Shown here piece by piece: positions 1 through 8,534 of a stretch of 64,000 bases of DNA. Source of the DNA: Bacillus sp. 103mf (GTDB lineage Bacteria; Bacillota; Bacilli; Bacillales; Bacillaceae_G); contig NZ_FPAF01000001.1 in the NCBI RefSeq assembly GCF_900116295.1, forward strand, positions 1,237,160 to 1,301,159, in the 5' to 3' direction. Both the position numbers and the translations under genes were made by a program. The first letter of the stretch is position 1. Each line of letters starts with the position of its first letter. Below the pieces are notes generated by a model. That model had not been told where the DNA came from and did not search any database. It saw only the letters and a program-made list of their open reading frames with translations.

Positions 1-78
1 TCCAAACATAGAGCCAAAACCGATAAAGGCTAAATCCAGTAGTGATATTTCTCTTTTAAACTTGCCTTTGTTAGCCAT
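1..78 (-). CDS. APC-family amino acid permease, N-terminus only (cut by window edge)
   Basis: The first 26 codons of a gene running off the left edge. The start ATG (76-78) follows a GAGAGG-type ribosome binding site. The peptide begins MANKGKFKREISLLDLAF and continues IGFGSMFG, the N-terminal cytoplasmic segment and first-helix glycine motif usual for APC amino acid permeases. It lies downstream of, and on the same strand as, the hydroxyproline catabolic genes, so I infer a hydroxyproline or proline uptake permease. The substrate cannot be read from this fragment. A 563-bp gap holding three repeats separates it from the aldehyde dehydrogenase gene, so it may also use its own promoter. Confidence 0.7.
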   Translation of the reverse strand, partial: MANKGKFKREISLLDLAFIGFGSMFG

Positions 79-99
79 CCCTAACCTCTCCTCTCTTGT

Positions 100-128
100 A
101 TCATTTTCTTAATTTTCAGTATTTTCAA
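100..128 (-). promoter_or_regulatory. Possible sigma-A promoter for the permease
   Basis: On the minus strand TTGAAA (123-128) and AATGAT (100-105) are 17 bp apart, 22 bp upstream of the permease ATG. Only a moderate match to consensus. It would allow the permease to be expressed apart from the sigma-54 operon. Confidence 0.35.
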
Positions 129-214
129 GAGAGACTATTGCCATTGTTTCATAATTTTCTAGAAGGACAATATAAATTCCCCTTAACGTTTAGTAGATAG
201 AATACCCTCTAAAT

Positions 215-400
215 ATATAAATTCATTTTAATTTTCTCGACATATAAATCACTGCTATGCAGAACACAACATGCCTGCTACTCGCTTTCTCCCTTTATTT
301 TAAATTTCGCATGTGGCAGGAAAAAGGACCTGGCCGCTTCTACACGCGGCCAGATACTCTCTCCCACATGATAAAGAAAGATTTTTGTCAGTTTTTCAAT
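215..400 (-). repeat. Dispersed repeat family R2, copy 1
   Basis: About 185 bp. It begins with the family's terminal TATATAAATTCATTTT and carries the conserved core (reverse strand GAGAG..ATCTGGCC, then GGCCAG, then TGCCACATGC). Its internal hairpin is a perfect 8-bp stem, CTGGCCGC with GCGGCCAG. It stands head-to-tail with copy 2. No coding function; the short ORF across it (313-522) is a by-product. Confidence 0.75.
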
Positions 401-410
401 TAGCATCTAC

Positions 411-592
411 AGATAAATGCATTTTAATTTTTTCGACATATAAGCTATGCAGAATAAAACATGCCCGCTACTTGCTTTCTCCCTTTGTTTTAAATTTTGC
501 ATGTGGCAGGAAAAGGACCTGACCGCTTCTATGCAGGGCCAGATGCTCTTGCCCACCTAAAAAGAAAGGTTTTTTTATGTCTATTTTCAATT
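411..592 (-). repeat. Dispersed repeat family R2, copy 2
   Basis: Tandem neighbour of copy 1 with the same core and the same orientation (GGCCAGATGCTCT on the plus strand near 537-549). It ends next to a minimal bcr1-like element. With copy 1 it fills the gap between the permease and the aldehyde dehydrogenase gene. Confidence 0.75.
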
Positions 593-597
593 TTTAT

Positions 598-640
598 CCC
601 GCATTAACGGGCAGTAAGCCCCCACTGATGGAAGTTTCAC
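598..640 (-). mobile_element. Minimal bcr1-like element (43 bp)
   Basis: Only the two ends of the bcr1-like repeat remain: CCCGCATTAACGGGCAGTAA on the left and CACTGATGGAAGTTTCAC on the right. It is flanked by TTTAT at 593-597 and 641-645, the 5-bp target duplication known for bcr1. The right duplication contains the stop codon of the aldehyde dehydrogenase gene (642-644). Confidence 0.75.
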
Positions 641-641
641 T

Positions 642-2126
642 TTATTTCAAGTTCACCCAAATGCTCTTTACTTCTGTATAGTTGTCGAGTGCATAAGATC
701 CCATTTCACGTCCAATACCTGATTGTTTATAGCCACCGAACGGCGCTGCAGCGTCTTCTAAGTTATAGTCATTAATCCATACTGTACCAGCTTTTAAGCG
801 ATTCGCCACTTGATGTGCAGTTTTAATATTTTCTGTCCATACACCTGCAGCGAGTCCAAATGGAGTGTTATTCGCTCTTTCAATCACTTCTTCAACCGTA
901 TCGAATGGCAGAACTGCGACTACTGGACCAAATATTTCTTCTTTTGCGATTGTCATCTCATCTGTAACATCAGCAAAAATAGTTGGTTGAACGAAGTATC
1001 CTTTTTCAAACACTTTCTCACCACCAGCTGCAATTCTTGCCCCTTCTTCTTTTCCTTTTTCGATATAACGTAACACACGCTCTTGTTGCTTTTTCGAAAC
1101 AAGAGGTCCCATTTCAGTACCTTTTTCCATTCCTGCACCAAGTTTTACATTGTTCGCGCGTTTCGCTAATTCTTCCACCACTGTTTCATAATGTTTTCTA
1201 TGAACGAACACGCGAGATCCTGCACTGCAGTTTTGACCATGGTTGTACATAATACCGTTAAAAGCACCAGTAATTGCTTCTTCTATATTTGCATCTTCTA
1301 AAATAATATTTGGTGATTTTCCTCCAAGCTCTAACGTCACATGTTTGATCGTTTCAGCTGCTTGGCGCATAATATACTTGCCAGTATCAGTCGAACCTGT
1401 AAAAGCCACTTTTTCAATATCATGATGATTGACAATCGCTGCTCCTGCTGTTTGACCAAATCCAGGGACGAAATTCACGACGCCATCTGGGAAGCCAGCT
1501 TCTTTAAAAAGCTGTGCTGTATATAATAGAGATAACGGTGTTTGCTCAGCAGGTTTTAAGACGATTGTACATCCTGTCGCAAGTGCTGCTCCCATTTTCC
1601 ACGCAGCCATCACTAACGGATAGTTCCATGGAATAATTTGGCCGACAACACCAATCGGTTCATGACGTGTATAGTTTAAATAGTCCTTTGAGATCGGGGT
1701 TGTTTGACCAAGTATTTTCGTTGCCCAGCCAGCATAATAACGGTAATGCTCTACCGTTGCCGGAATATCATCCTCTAGTGCTACTTGATATGGTTTTCCA
1801 TTATCCAGCGCTTCCAATTGAGCTAGTTCTTCTTTATGTTCGTCAATTAAATCAGCCAGCTTGTAAATTAAATGTGCTCTTTCGGCCGCACTAAGTTCAG
1901 GCCACGGCCCTTTTTCAAATGCCCGGCGTGCAGCCTTTACCGCTAAATTAACATCATCTTCCCCGGCTTCACTTACGAAAGCAAGTACTTCTTCTGTTGC
2001 CGGATTATAAGTTTCAAACTTTTTGCCGCTTAGAGCTGATACAAATTTCCCATCGATAAAGAGCTCAATATTCCCTTCTAAAAAAGCTTTCACCCTCGGC
2101 TTTAATTCTATCTGTGCAGTTAACAT
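642..2126 (-). CDS. Aldehyde dehydrogenase, probably alpha-ketoglutarate semialdehyde dehydrogenase
   Basis: A 494-residue NAD(P)+-dependent aldehyde dehydrogenase of normal family length. Visible: the FTGST cofactor-loop motif near residue 242, the general-base Glu266 in LELGGKS and the catalytic Cys300 in GQNCSAGS. In the bacterial trans-4-hydroxyproline pathway the last step oxidises alpha-ketoglutarate semialdehyde to 2-oxoglutarate, and the gene order here (oxidase subunit, epimerase, DapA-like deaminase, then this gene) fits that role. The substrate is inferred from context. An AGGGGAGAGG site precedes the ATG. The stop codon lies inside the target duplication of a minimal bcr1-like element. 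Confidence 0.88.
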   Translation of the reverse strand: MLTAQIELKPRVKAFLEGNIELFIDGKFVSALSGKKFETYNPATEEVLAFVSEAGEDDVNLAVKAARRAFEKGPWPELSAAERAHLIYKLADLIDEHKEELAQLEALDNGKPYQVALEDDIPATVEHYRYYAGWATKILGQTTPISKDYLNYTRHEPIGVVGQIIPWNYPLVMAAWKMGAALATGCTIVLKPAEQTPLSLLYTAQLFKEAGFPDGVVNFVPGFGQTAGAAIVNHHDIEKVAFTGSTDTGKYIMRQAAETIKHVTLELGGKSPNIILEDANIEEAITGAFNGIMYNHGQNCSAGSRVFVHRKHYETVVEELAKRANNVKLGAGMEKGTEMGPLVSKKQQERVLRYIEKGKEEGARIAAGGEKVFEKGYFVQPTIFADVTDEMTIAKEEIFGPVVAVLPFDTVEEVIERANNTPFGLAAGVWTENIKTAHQVANRLKAGTVWINDYNLEDAAAPFGGYKQSGIGREMGSYALDNYTEVKSIWVNLK

Positions 2127-2151
2127 ATTCCTCTCCCCTTTACATTTTATA

Positions 2152-2255
2152 TCCCGCTATTTACGGTCAGTAAAACCCTACCAAATCCTAAGAAGATCGA
2201 TTCGTTCAACTAACTATCAGCGGGGGATGAAGAACCCCCTTACTGATGGATTTTT
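2152..2255 (-). repeat. Degenerate bcr1-like repeat
   Basis: A decayed copy: ATCCCGC..TTACGG.CAGTAA at the left, then ATCAGCGGGGGATGAAGAAC / CCCCTTACTGATGGA, then TTTTTCATTTTA at the right, abutting the stop codon of the DapA-like gene (2260-2262). It occupies the intergenic space inside the hydroxyproline operon, and its hairpin could weaken read-through or stabilise upstream mRNA. Confidence 0.6.
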
Positions 2256-2259
2256 CATT

Positions 2260-3156
2260 TTACACACGTGAAGCAGCCGTTAAACTTGATAAAATATCCT
2301 TAAGTTTTTGATCTTCCTCAAGTGTCAATCCTAAACGAGGATAACGAGAAGGTCCTCCTGCCTGCCCACTTAATTCCATCGAACGTTTCACAATTTGCAC
2401 GTATTTTCCTGACTCCTCAAGGAATGTACAAAGCGGTAAAATACGATCATTGATTTCCCAAGCTTCTTTTAATTCACCCTTTTGGAAATGATTAAACATT
2501 TGCGTAACAAGCTTTGGCACAATATTCCCTGCAACAGAAACCCAACCTGTTGCCCCGACTAAATAAGACTCCATAACTAAATCTTCTGAGCCGCAGAAAA
2601 TTTCAATATCCCCTTTTCCTTGTCTAACAAGATCTCTTGCTTTGCGGATATCTCCACTTGATTCTTTAATGTGAGTAACCCTTTCACATTCTTTTCCGAT
2701 TTTCAGCATCAACTCTGTACTCATATCAACGCCAGATGTAAACGGATTGTTGTACAACATAATCGGTACATTCACTGCATTTGATACTTTTTTAAAGTGG
2801 AAATAAATCTCTTCTTCTTTCGGTTTACAGTAATAAGAATTAATAATGAGTGCACAATCTGCACCATGTGCCTCCGCCTGTTTCGTATATTCAATCGTTT
2901 CTTTTGTTGTTTCAGCTGCTGTGCCTACAATAACCGGAATGCGGCCGTTTACTTCTTTCAATACAGTTTCAACCATTTGGAACTTTTCTTCTTTTGATAA
3001 ACTTACAAACTCTCCAGTACTTCCGTTAATTACAATACCTGCAACGCCTTGCTCTACGAAGTAGTTCACATTATTTTTCACACCGCCCCAATCAATCTCC
3101 TGCGCCTCATTCATTGGAGTAATTAACACTGGATAAGCTCCTCTAATTGTTGTCAT
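2260..3156 (-). CDS. DapA/NAL-family lyase, probably pyrroline-4-hydroxy-2-carboxylate deaminase
   Basis: A 298-residue dihydrodipicolinate-synthase-family (beta/alpha)8 aldolase-type enzyme. The Schiff-base lysine is K164 in THIKESSGD, the proton-relay tyrosine is Y135 in IMLYNNP, and the carboxylate-binding GSTGE is at residues 45-49. In hydroxyproline catabolism a DapA homologue converts delta1-pyrroline-4-hydroxy-2-carboxylate to alpha-ketoglutarate semialdehyde with loss of ammonia. Its position between epimerase and semialdehyde dehydrogenase genes supports that assignment over lysine biosynthesis, which would have lysine or aspartate-pathway neighbours. Start ATG follows AAGGGGGAA. Confidence 0.85.
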   Translation of the reverse strand: MTTIRGAYPVLITPMNEAQEIDWGGVKNNVNYFVEQGVAGIVINGSTGEFVSLSKEEKFQMVETVLKEVNGRIPVIVGTAAETTKETIEYTKQAEAHGADCALIINSYYCKPKEEEIYFHFKKVSNAVNVPIMLYNNPFTSGVDMSTELMLKIGKECERVTHIKESSGDIRKARDLVRQGKGDIEIFCGSEDLVMESYLVGATGWVSVAGNIVPKLVTQMFNHFQKGELKEAWEINDRILPLCTFLEESGKYVQIVKRSMELSGQAGGPSRYPRLGLTLEEDQKLKDILSSLTAASRV

Positions 3157-3181
3157 TTCTATTTCCCCCTTAATATTTTTT

Positions 3182-3373
3182 TACTATATAAATCCATTTT
3201 GATTGTTCAACATACAAGCCGCGGTTGTGCAAAACAAAGCATGACGGCTACTTGCTTTCTCTCTTTGTTTTAAACCTTGCATGTGGCAGAAACAGGCCCT
3301 GACCGCTGCTATGCATGGCCAGATGCTCTCGCCTCCCCTAAAAAAGGGGATTTTCAATTTGTATTTATATAGA
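3182..3373 (-). repeat. Dispersed repeat family R2, full copy
   Basis: Bounded by CTATATAAATCCATTTTGA on the left and the inverted AATTTGTATTTATATAG on the right, so the copy has terminal inverted repeats. The core GGCCAGATGCTCTCGCC is present on the plus strand. It sits between two genes of the hydroxyproline operon. The ORF 3184-3405 across it is not a gene. Confidence 0.8.
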
Positions 3374-3428
3374 CAATCGTTTTTATTAATCTTTAAATCT
3401 CGCATAGAGATACACTGTTATATTCCCA

Positions 3429-4376
3429 TTATTTTAGTAAAAATCCAGCAGGTAACGGATCTGTCGGATCTAATACAAACATCTGCATTCCGGTAATAAA
3501 ACCGCGGCTTTTTAAAGCGAATTTGTATCCATTCTCTGTTTGTTTGGCTACTTGTACGGTCAAAGTGCTACCGAAAATACTTTCATTTACAAATGGCGGT
3601 TCCATATCCAATCTCCCTTTAGCAAGTAAACTTGTATAGCACGCCTTTGTCGATTCAAAGCCGGGAGAGCGAACGATATACTGGTCTTCACGAAACGTGA
3701 TTGTTTTAATTCGGCCCTCGTTTACATGCGAATCATCCATTAAAATGATACCTCTTACTGGAAATTTCGACTCAAGAGCCTGATGCATCGTTTGTCCCCA
3801 TCTCTTCAATTCAGACAGTTCCTCCACACAAATTTCTGCGGCAATATCACCTTTCTCAAACACTGCATATAATTGATCGGCTTGCACGAGGGAGAACTGT
3901 GTATTGAAATTCGGATGAGAGATGTTTGTTTCTACTACTTGACACGCTTCACTTTCTATCATCACCGAAACTACCTCATCATTCTCCATCATAGCGGTGA
4001 CTAAAATCATACCTTTGAGCGTTTCGATTTTATATTCATTTGATGCTCTCGGCTGCAAATGACCACATTCCAGTAAAGTTGTAATTACAGCAACAATGCC
4101 GCCGTAATGAATCGGCACCGTTCCTTCATGATTTAAAAATAATACTGCGGCATCTACTTGTTCGTTAATCGTCGGAACAACAAGACAACCATTCAACCCA
4201 GCAAACCCGCGTGGTTCGTTTAATAAAAGGTAGATATCATCTGCAAACACATGCATAAACTGCTCATTTAACTGCTCCAAATTTTGATAATGAATGAATG
4301 GCACATCTTTAATAACACGAAACGCTTCCCCAGCTACGTGCACATCTGTCGTTGAATACGTCTTCTGAATTTTCAT
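3429..4376 (-). CDS. Proline racemase-family paralogue lacking both catalytic cysteines
   Basis: 315 residues, clearly in the proline racemase / hydroxyproline epimerase superfamily: DVHVAGEAFR near the N-terminus and LLNEPRG at 51-57 match the neighbouring epimerase. The two active-site cysteine positions are changed: PMCGHD becomes PIHYGG (His90), and RSPCGTG becomes RSPGFES (Gly239). The known two-base racemase/epimerase mechanism, and the Ser/Cys or Cys/Thr variants, therefore look impossible. Translation is coupled to the upstream epimerase through a 4-bp ATGA overlap. It could be a partner or regulatory subunit, a dehydratase-like enzyme with new chemistry, or a decaying duplicate. The intact frame argues against simple decay. 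Confidence 0.8.
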   Translation of the reverse strand: MKIQKTYSTTDVHVAGEAFRVIKDVPFIHYQNLEQLNEQFMHVFADDIYLLLNEPRGFAGLNGCLVVPTINEQVDAAVLFLNHEGTVPIHYGGIVAVITTLLECGHLQPRASNEYKIETLKGMILVTAMMENDEVVSVMIESEACQVVETNISHPNFNTQFSLVQADQLYAVFEKGDIAAEICVEELSELKRWGQTMHQALESKFPVRGIILMDDSHVNEGRIKTITFREDQYIVRSPGFESTKACYTSLLAKGRLDMEPPFVNESIFGSTLTVQVAKQTENGYKFALKSRGFITGMQMFVLDPTDPLPAGFLLK

Positions 4377-5410
4377 TTCACGTCCTCCGTTTCATGCTCC
4401 ATTGGCGGAATGAGCAGAAAGCCTTCTTTAAGTGGATCTTCCTCATTGTAGAAGAATCGGTGCATCCCCATTAACCAAGCGGATCCTGTAATTTGAGTTA
4501 CAACAGCCTCAACCCCTTCCACATCTGTCGTTTCCAATACGCGTCCTCTAAATAAAGAACCGACAATGCTTTCATGAACAAATTCTTCGTCAATTGAAAT
4601 TTCTTGATTCGCATATAGGACAGCTAATTTCGCAGAGGTACCCGTTCCACATGGAGAACGATCGATTCCTCCTGGAGGAACAATCACTGTATTTTTCACA
4701 TCTGCTTCCTCATGAGTTGGTTCAGTGAAAAACTCAACATGAGTTAACCCTTTAATAAACGAATATTGCGGATGGACGATTTCAACTTTTTCATTAATGA
4801 TGTTTCTAATGTTAATTGCTGTTTCAATTATGTGAGAAGCATTCTCTGGAATTAACTCCAATCCAACCGATTTCGCATCAATGATTGCGTAAAAATTCCC
4901 TCCGTAAGCAATATCGGCATCTATACGCCCAATTCCCTCAACATCAACGGAAATGCTTTTTAAAAGAAACGCTGGGATATTACAAAAAGACACTTCTTTT
5001 GCTTTTCCATTTTCTATTGAAATATCCACTTCGACGAGTCCAGCAGGCGTATCCAACTTTAAGGAAGTAACGGGCTCTTGAATGGGAATTAATCCAGACT
5101 CAACTAGAGCCGTACACACACCAATCGTGTCATGTCCACACATCGGTAAATATCCACCCGTCTCTATGTAAATCACGCCAATATCAGCCTCTGGATGGCA
5201 AGGATCCGTTAATAAAGCACCAGACATAACATCATGACCGCGTGGTTCATTCATTAACAATTTACGAATCCAATCATATTCCTTTTTCATATGGAGCATT
5301 TTTTCTGACATTGTTTCTCCAACTAATTTTGGAAGCCCGCTAATTAGTGTTCTCGTTGGATTCCCGCCTGTATGTGTATCAATTGTTGTAAAGACTCTTT
5401 GTGCCCTCAT
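4373..5410 (-). CDS. 4-hydroxyproline 2-epimerase (proline racemase family)
   Basis: 345 residues with both catalytic cysteines of the family: Cys91 in LPMCGHDTIG and Cys254 in DRSPCGTGTSA. Also THTGGNPTR at 13-20 and NEPRGH at 54-59. Family enzymes racemise proline or epimerise trans-4-hydroxy-L-proline to cis-4-hydroxy-D-proline. The neighbouring D-amino-acid dehydrogenase, deaminase and semialdehyde dehydrogenase genes favour the epimerase. Overlaps the oxidase-like gene upstream and the cysteine-less paralogue downstream by 4 bp each, a tightly coupled operon. Confidence 0.88.
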   Translation of the reverse strand: MRAQRVFTTIDTHTGGNPTRTLISGLPKLVGETMSEKMLHMKKEYDWIRKLLMNEPRGHDVMSGALLTDPCHPEADIGVIYIETGGYLPMCGHDTIGVCTALVESGLIPIQEPVTSLKLDTPAGLVEVDISIENGKAKEVSFCNIPAFLLKSISVDVEGIGRIDADIAYGGNFYAIIDAKSVGLELIPENASHIIETAINIRNIINEKVEIVHPQYSFIKGLTHVEFFTEPTHEEADVKNTVIVPPGGIDRSPCGTGTSAKLAVLYANQEISIDEEFVHESIVGSLFRGRVLETTDVEGVEAVVTQITGSAWLMGMHRFFYNEEDPLKEGFLLIPPMEHETEDVK

Positions 5411-6582
5411 CTACTCAACATCCTTTCTGTAAATCGGTTAAAGCTAAGCGGATCAACGGGAATAGACGTTTCTTTTTCGTTAATGAGTTCTTCTACTATT
5501 TTCCCTGTTACTGCTGCGAGGCTAATGCCGTCCCCTTCATGTCCCGCCGCAATATAATAATTTGGAATTGTATCCACGCGTGAAACGATTGGCAAATGAT
5601 CTTCCGTCCATGGACGTAATCCTGCATACGAACGAATTACCATCATATCCGCCATTTTCGGATAAAACCGGATTGCTCGGTTAGCGATACATTTAATGAC
5701 TTCATTGTTTACTGCCGTATGAAAGCCAACAAATTCTCTGCTGCTTCCAATTAAAAAGTTTTGACTTTCCGTTGGTTCAAAGACAAGAGCGACTCCGTAT
5801 TTTTCAGTTAGTGGATCAACAACGCGCTTTCCACCAAACTTAGAAATTAGGTAGCCAAACTCCATTACTTTTCGAGATCCTACATGCTGCTGCCTCGAAG
5901 CAACGATAATATGCCCTTTTCTCGGTTCAATCGGTATGGAAAGATCAAGCATCTTGCCTATTCTAGGTGCCCATACTCCAGCCGCATTGACGACATGATC
6001 CGCAGTAAAAACTCCATTTGTCGTTTCTACAACAAATGAACCACTTTCTTCTTTTTTCATTTGTTTCACTTCTGTATGTTTAAAAGCTTTGGCCCCTAGT
6101 TTTTTTGCTTCCTCCAGAAGTGAAAAAGCTAGGAGATAAGGGTTGACCGTGGAATCAGTGGCACATTCTAGTCCCCCTAATAAATCATCCGCAAAAAAGG
6201 GAGACTCATGCCGAATATCCTGCTGGTCCAGCATTCGAAATGGTAAACCGGCGGCTTTTTGACGATCTACCCATTTTTGTGCCGCTTCCATCTCCTCATC
6301 TGTTTCACAAACAAGAATACTTCCCGGAGCACGATATTCAAATGGATGCTCTAACTCTTTACTTAATTCATCCACTAAATTTTGACTAAACAACGACATC
6401 TGACTATCGAAACCTGGATCTTTATCAATCGCCAAAATATTGCCGTCACATCGTGAAGACGTGCCACTAACAAATTCTCCTTTTTCAATTATCGTTACGT
6501 CTCTTCCGTATTTGGATACATAATAAGCAATCGAACAGCCAATAATTCCTCCGCCAATGACTAACACGTCACAATGTTTCAC
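5407..6582 (-). CDS. D-amino-acid oxidase-like FAD subunit, probably D-hydroxyproline dehydrogenase
   Basis: 391 residues from a GTG start at 6580-6582, with GAGAGGAGG 8 nt upstream. The upstream ATG at 6613-6615 is rejected because it lies almost on the expected transcription start of the sigma-54 promoter. The N-terminal VLVIGGGIIG is the dinucleotide-binding motif of DAO/glycine-oxidase flavoproteins, and AGLRPWTEDHLP and AAGHEGDGIS near the C-terminus are typical of the family. The protein resembles the HcnC-type beta subunit of heteromeric D-hydroxyproline dehydrogenases and oxidises cis-4-hydroxy-D-proline to the pyrroline. First gene of the leftward operon. Confidence 0.82.
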   Translation of the reverse strand: MKHCDVLVIGGGIIGCSIAYYVSKYGRDVTIIEKGEFVSGTSSRCDGNILAIDKDPGFDSQMSLFSQNLVDELSKELEHPFEYRAPGSILVCETDEEMEAAQKWVDRQKAAGLPFRMLDQQDIRHESPFFADDLLGGLECATDSTVNPYLLAFSLLEEAKKLGAKAFKHTEVKQMKKEESGSFVVETTNGVFTADHVVNAAGVWAPRIGKMLDLSIPIEPRKGHIIVASRQQHVGSRKVMEFGYLISKFGGKRVVDPLTEKYGVALVFEPTESQNFLIGSSREFVGFHTAVNNEVIKCIANRAIRFYPKMADMMVIRSYAGLRPWTEDHLPIVSRVDTIPNYYIAAGHEGDGISLAAVTGKIVEELINEKETSIPVDPLSFNRFTERMLSR

Positions 6583-6624
6583 ATGGCATTCCTCCTCTCG
6601 ATGAAATGGCCTCATTACCTAAAA

Positions 6625-6641
6625 TGCAATTCGTGTGCCAA
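6625..6641 (-). promoter_or_regulatory. Sigma-54 (-24/-12) promoter of the leftward hydroxyproline operon
   Basis: On the minus strand TTGGCACACGAATTGCA: the invariant GG and GC are separated by exactly 10 bp, as required for RpoN. It lies 43 bp before the GTG start of the oxidase-like gene. A second such element drives the rightward operon, and the gene between them is a sigma-54 activator. Confidence 0.9.
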
Positions 6642-6714
6642 TTCATGTGAAACTTGCAAAATGGATCATTATTTCTTTCCGTGCTGATGAAAACCTCACC
6701 TTATTACGAAACAT

Positions 6715-6743
6715 TTTAAATTTTTTGTAAATAAGTGTATAAT
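6715..6743 (+). promoter_or_regulatory. Sigma-A promoter of the activator gene
   Basis: TTTAAA (6715-6720), 17-bp spacer, perfect TATAAT (6738-6743), 49 bp before the activator ATG. Downstream, TTTACAGTG occurs twice in the leader (6748-6756 and 6767-6775), a possible small operator. Confidence 0.6.
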
Positions 6744-6791
6744 TCCCTTTACAGTGTTAATATTTTTTTACAGTGCGGAAGGGGGATCATT

Positions 6792-8462
6792 ATGTTTTCA
6801 TTGCCGTCAATAAAGGAAATAATAAAACATCTTCTAATAGATACACCGTTCGATACACAGCAGATCGAACAGAAAAACGGGGAATTTTATTATCGTTCAA
6901 CACCAAAAGCGCCTGAACTTCCATGCAAAGTCGTATACGAGGACGATTTATTATTCACCTTACTTCAGGCATTTCGTCATCATTCCACAGCTATTATTCT
7001 TGATACAAACAAAAATCCATTAGGATGTATCACAGCAGCACAAATCATTCATCTTCTTCATAACTCTTACAATCAATTAAAGGCATTTTATGAAACCGTC
7101 ATTCAAACGACAGATTCTTCCGTCACGGTCATTGATGATAAGGAGCGTGTTCGTACATGGACAGAAGGAGCTGAAAAAATATTCTCAGTCAAACGGCAAG
7201 ATATAATCGGACGACCAATTACCGATTTCTTTGACTATAAAAATCTAGAAATCTTACAATCTCTACATAAAGGGAAAAGGATTGTAGGACAGCACCATCA
7301 GCCTCAGTCTGATTTATTTGTCTTAATTAACTCTAACCCCGTTTATTTTAACGATCAGATTATCGGTGCAGTCGTTTCCGAAACGGATATTACAAATCAA
7401 GTTGTACTGAATGAAAAATTATTTAATATGTCCAATGAAGTACACCGTTTAGAACAAGAAGTAGCAAAATATAAGGATTCATCTGATCCCTTTTATTCCA
7501 TTAAAGGAAAAAGTGCCGCTCTGCAAAGAACAGTGGATTTAGCTAGAAGAGTATGTTCTGTGAAATCCACTGTTCTTATATTGGGCGAAAGCGGTGTCGG
7601 AAAAGAGGTGTTTGCCAAAGCAATCCATGAAGCGAGCGAGGAACCAAAAGCACCTTTTATTTCGATTAACTGCGGTGCGATACCAGCATCTTTATTTGAA
7701 AGTGAGTTATTCGGATATGAACGGGGCGCCTTCTCCGGTGCTGACAGTAAAGGAAAAAAAGGAAAAATAGAACTAGCAAAAGGAGGAACATTATTTCTTG
7801 ATGAAATAGGTGAAATGCCGCTCGAAATGCAAGTAAAGCTTCTACGCGTGCTGCAGGAGCGGAAATATTACCGGGTCGGCGGAGAAAAAGAAATCAACAT
7901 CGACTTCCGTATCATCGCTGCCACAAATCGTGATTTACAAGAATTAATGAAACAAGGACTGTTCCGTGAAGATTTATATTACCGGCTAAATGTAGTTAGT
8001 TTGCACATCCCTCCTTTAAGAGAGCGGCAAGAAGATATTATTGAATTAACTCATTATTTTTTACATGATTTTTCTTTGAGTTATCAGCGGCCAATTCATG
8101 AATTCCCGCCAGAAGTCATGCATGAACTGCTTTGTTATAATTGGCCCGGTAATATTCGCGAACTGCGTAATAGCATAGAGCGGCTTATCGTATTTGCAAC
8201 AGATGGTGTAATAAAAAGAGAGTATTTACCCTTCCATACAAAAAGTATTAGATTTGAAGACACACTAAAGACTGCATCTCGTATACTTCTAGAAAATGAT
8301 TGCACCATCTTACCATTGCAAGAAGAAATGAATCAGCACGAGAAAAAAGTAATTGAAAGAGCGTTACATCTATTAGATGGAAATAAATTAGAGTGTGCAA
8401 AACAGCTTGGTATCACAAGAGCCACTTTATATAATCGATTAAAGCGGCTTGGCTTAAATTAA
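6792..8462 (+). CDS. Sigma-54-dependent transcriptional activator (PAS-AAA+-Fis)
   Basis: 556 residues from ATG 6792, which has GGAAGGGGG just upstream; a more distal in-frame ATG at 6735 lacks a ribosome binding site. Order: an N-terminal region, a PAS domain around residues 85-200, a short coiled segment, then an AAA+ domain with Walker A GESGVGKE, the sigma-54-contacting loop GAFSGA (a GAFTGA variant) and Walker B GGTLFLDEIGEMP, and a C-terminal Fis-type helix-turn-helix (AKQLGITRATLYNRLKRLGL). It has no receiver domain, so it is probably ligand-sensing, as in RocR- and PrdR-like activators. Its two flanking operons both carry -24/-12 promoters, so I infer control by hydroxyproline or a pathway intermediate. 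Confidence 0.9.
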   Translation: MFSLPSIKEIIKHLLIDTPFDTQQIEQKNGEFYYRSTPKAPELPCKVVYEDDLLFTLLQAFRHHSTAIILDTNKNPLGCITAAQIIHLLHNSYNQLKAFYETVIQTTDSSVTVIDDKERVRTWTEGAEKIFSVKRQDIIGRPITDFFDYKNLEILQSLHKGKRIVGQHHQPQSDLFVLINSNPVYFNDQIIGAVVSETDITNQVVLNEKLFNMSNEVHRLEQEVAKYKDSSDPFYSIKGKSAALQRTVDLARRVCSVKSTVLILGESGVGKEVFAKAIHEASEEPKAPFISINCGAIPASLFESELFGYERGAFSGADSKGKKGKIELAKGGTLFLDEIGEMPLEMQVKLLRVLQERKYYRVGGEKEINIDFRIIAATNRDLQELMKQGLFREDLYYRLNVVSLHIPPLRERQEDIIELTHYFLHDFSLSYQRPIHEFPPEVMHELLCYNWPGNIRELRNSIERLIVFATDGVIKREYLPFHTKSIRFEDTLKTASRILLENDCTILPLQEEMNQHEKKVIERALHLLDGNKLECAKQLGITRATLYNRLKRLGLN

Positions 8463-8481
8463 TCCTCTTCCTCCTCTATAT

Positions 8482-8497
8482 TGGCACATTTTTTGCA
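8482..8497 (+). promoter_or_regulatory. Sigma-54 (-24/-12) promoter of the rightward operon
   Basis: TGGCACATTTTTTGCA with GG (8483-8484) and GC (8495-8496) separated by 10 bp. It lies 37 bp before the ATG of the [2Fe-2S] gene and so rules out the upstream in-frame ATG at 8481 as the start. Confidence 0.9.
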
Positions 8498-8534
8498 TAG
8501 TATTTTTATGAACGACAATGGAGGAGGAATTCAA

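Noticed and set aside
313-522. 69-codon ORF
   Set aside because: Lies inside two R2 repeats, no ribosome binding site, composition follows the repeat.
3184-3405. 73-codon minus-strand ORF
   Set aside because: Entirely R2 repeat sequence.
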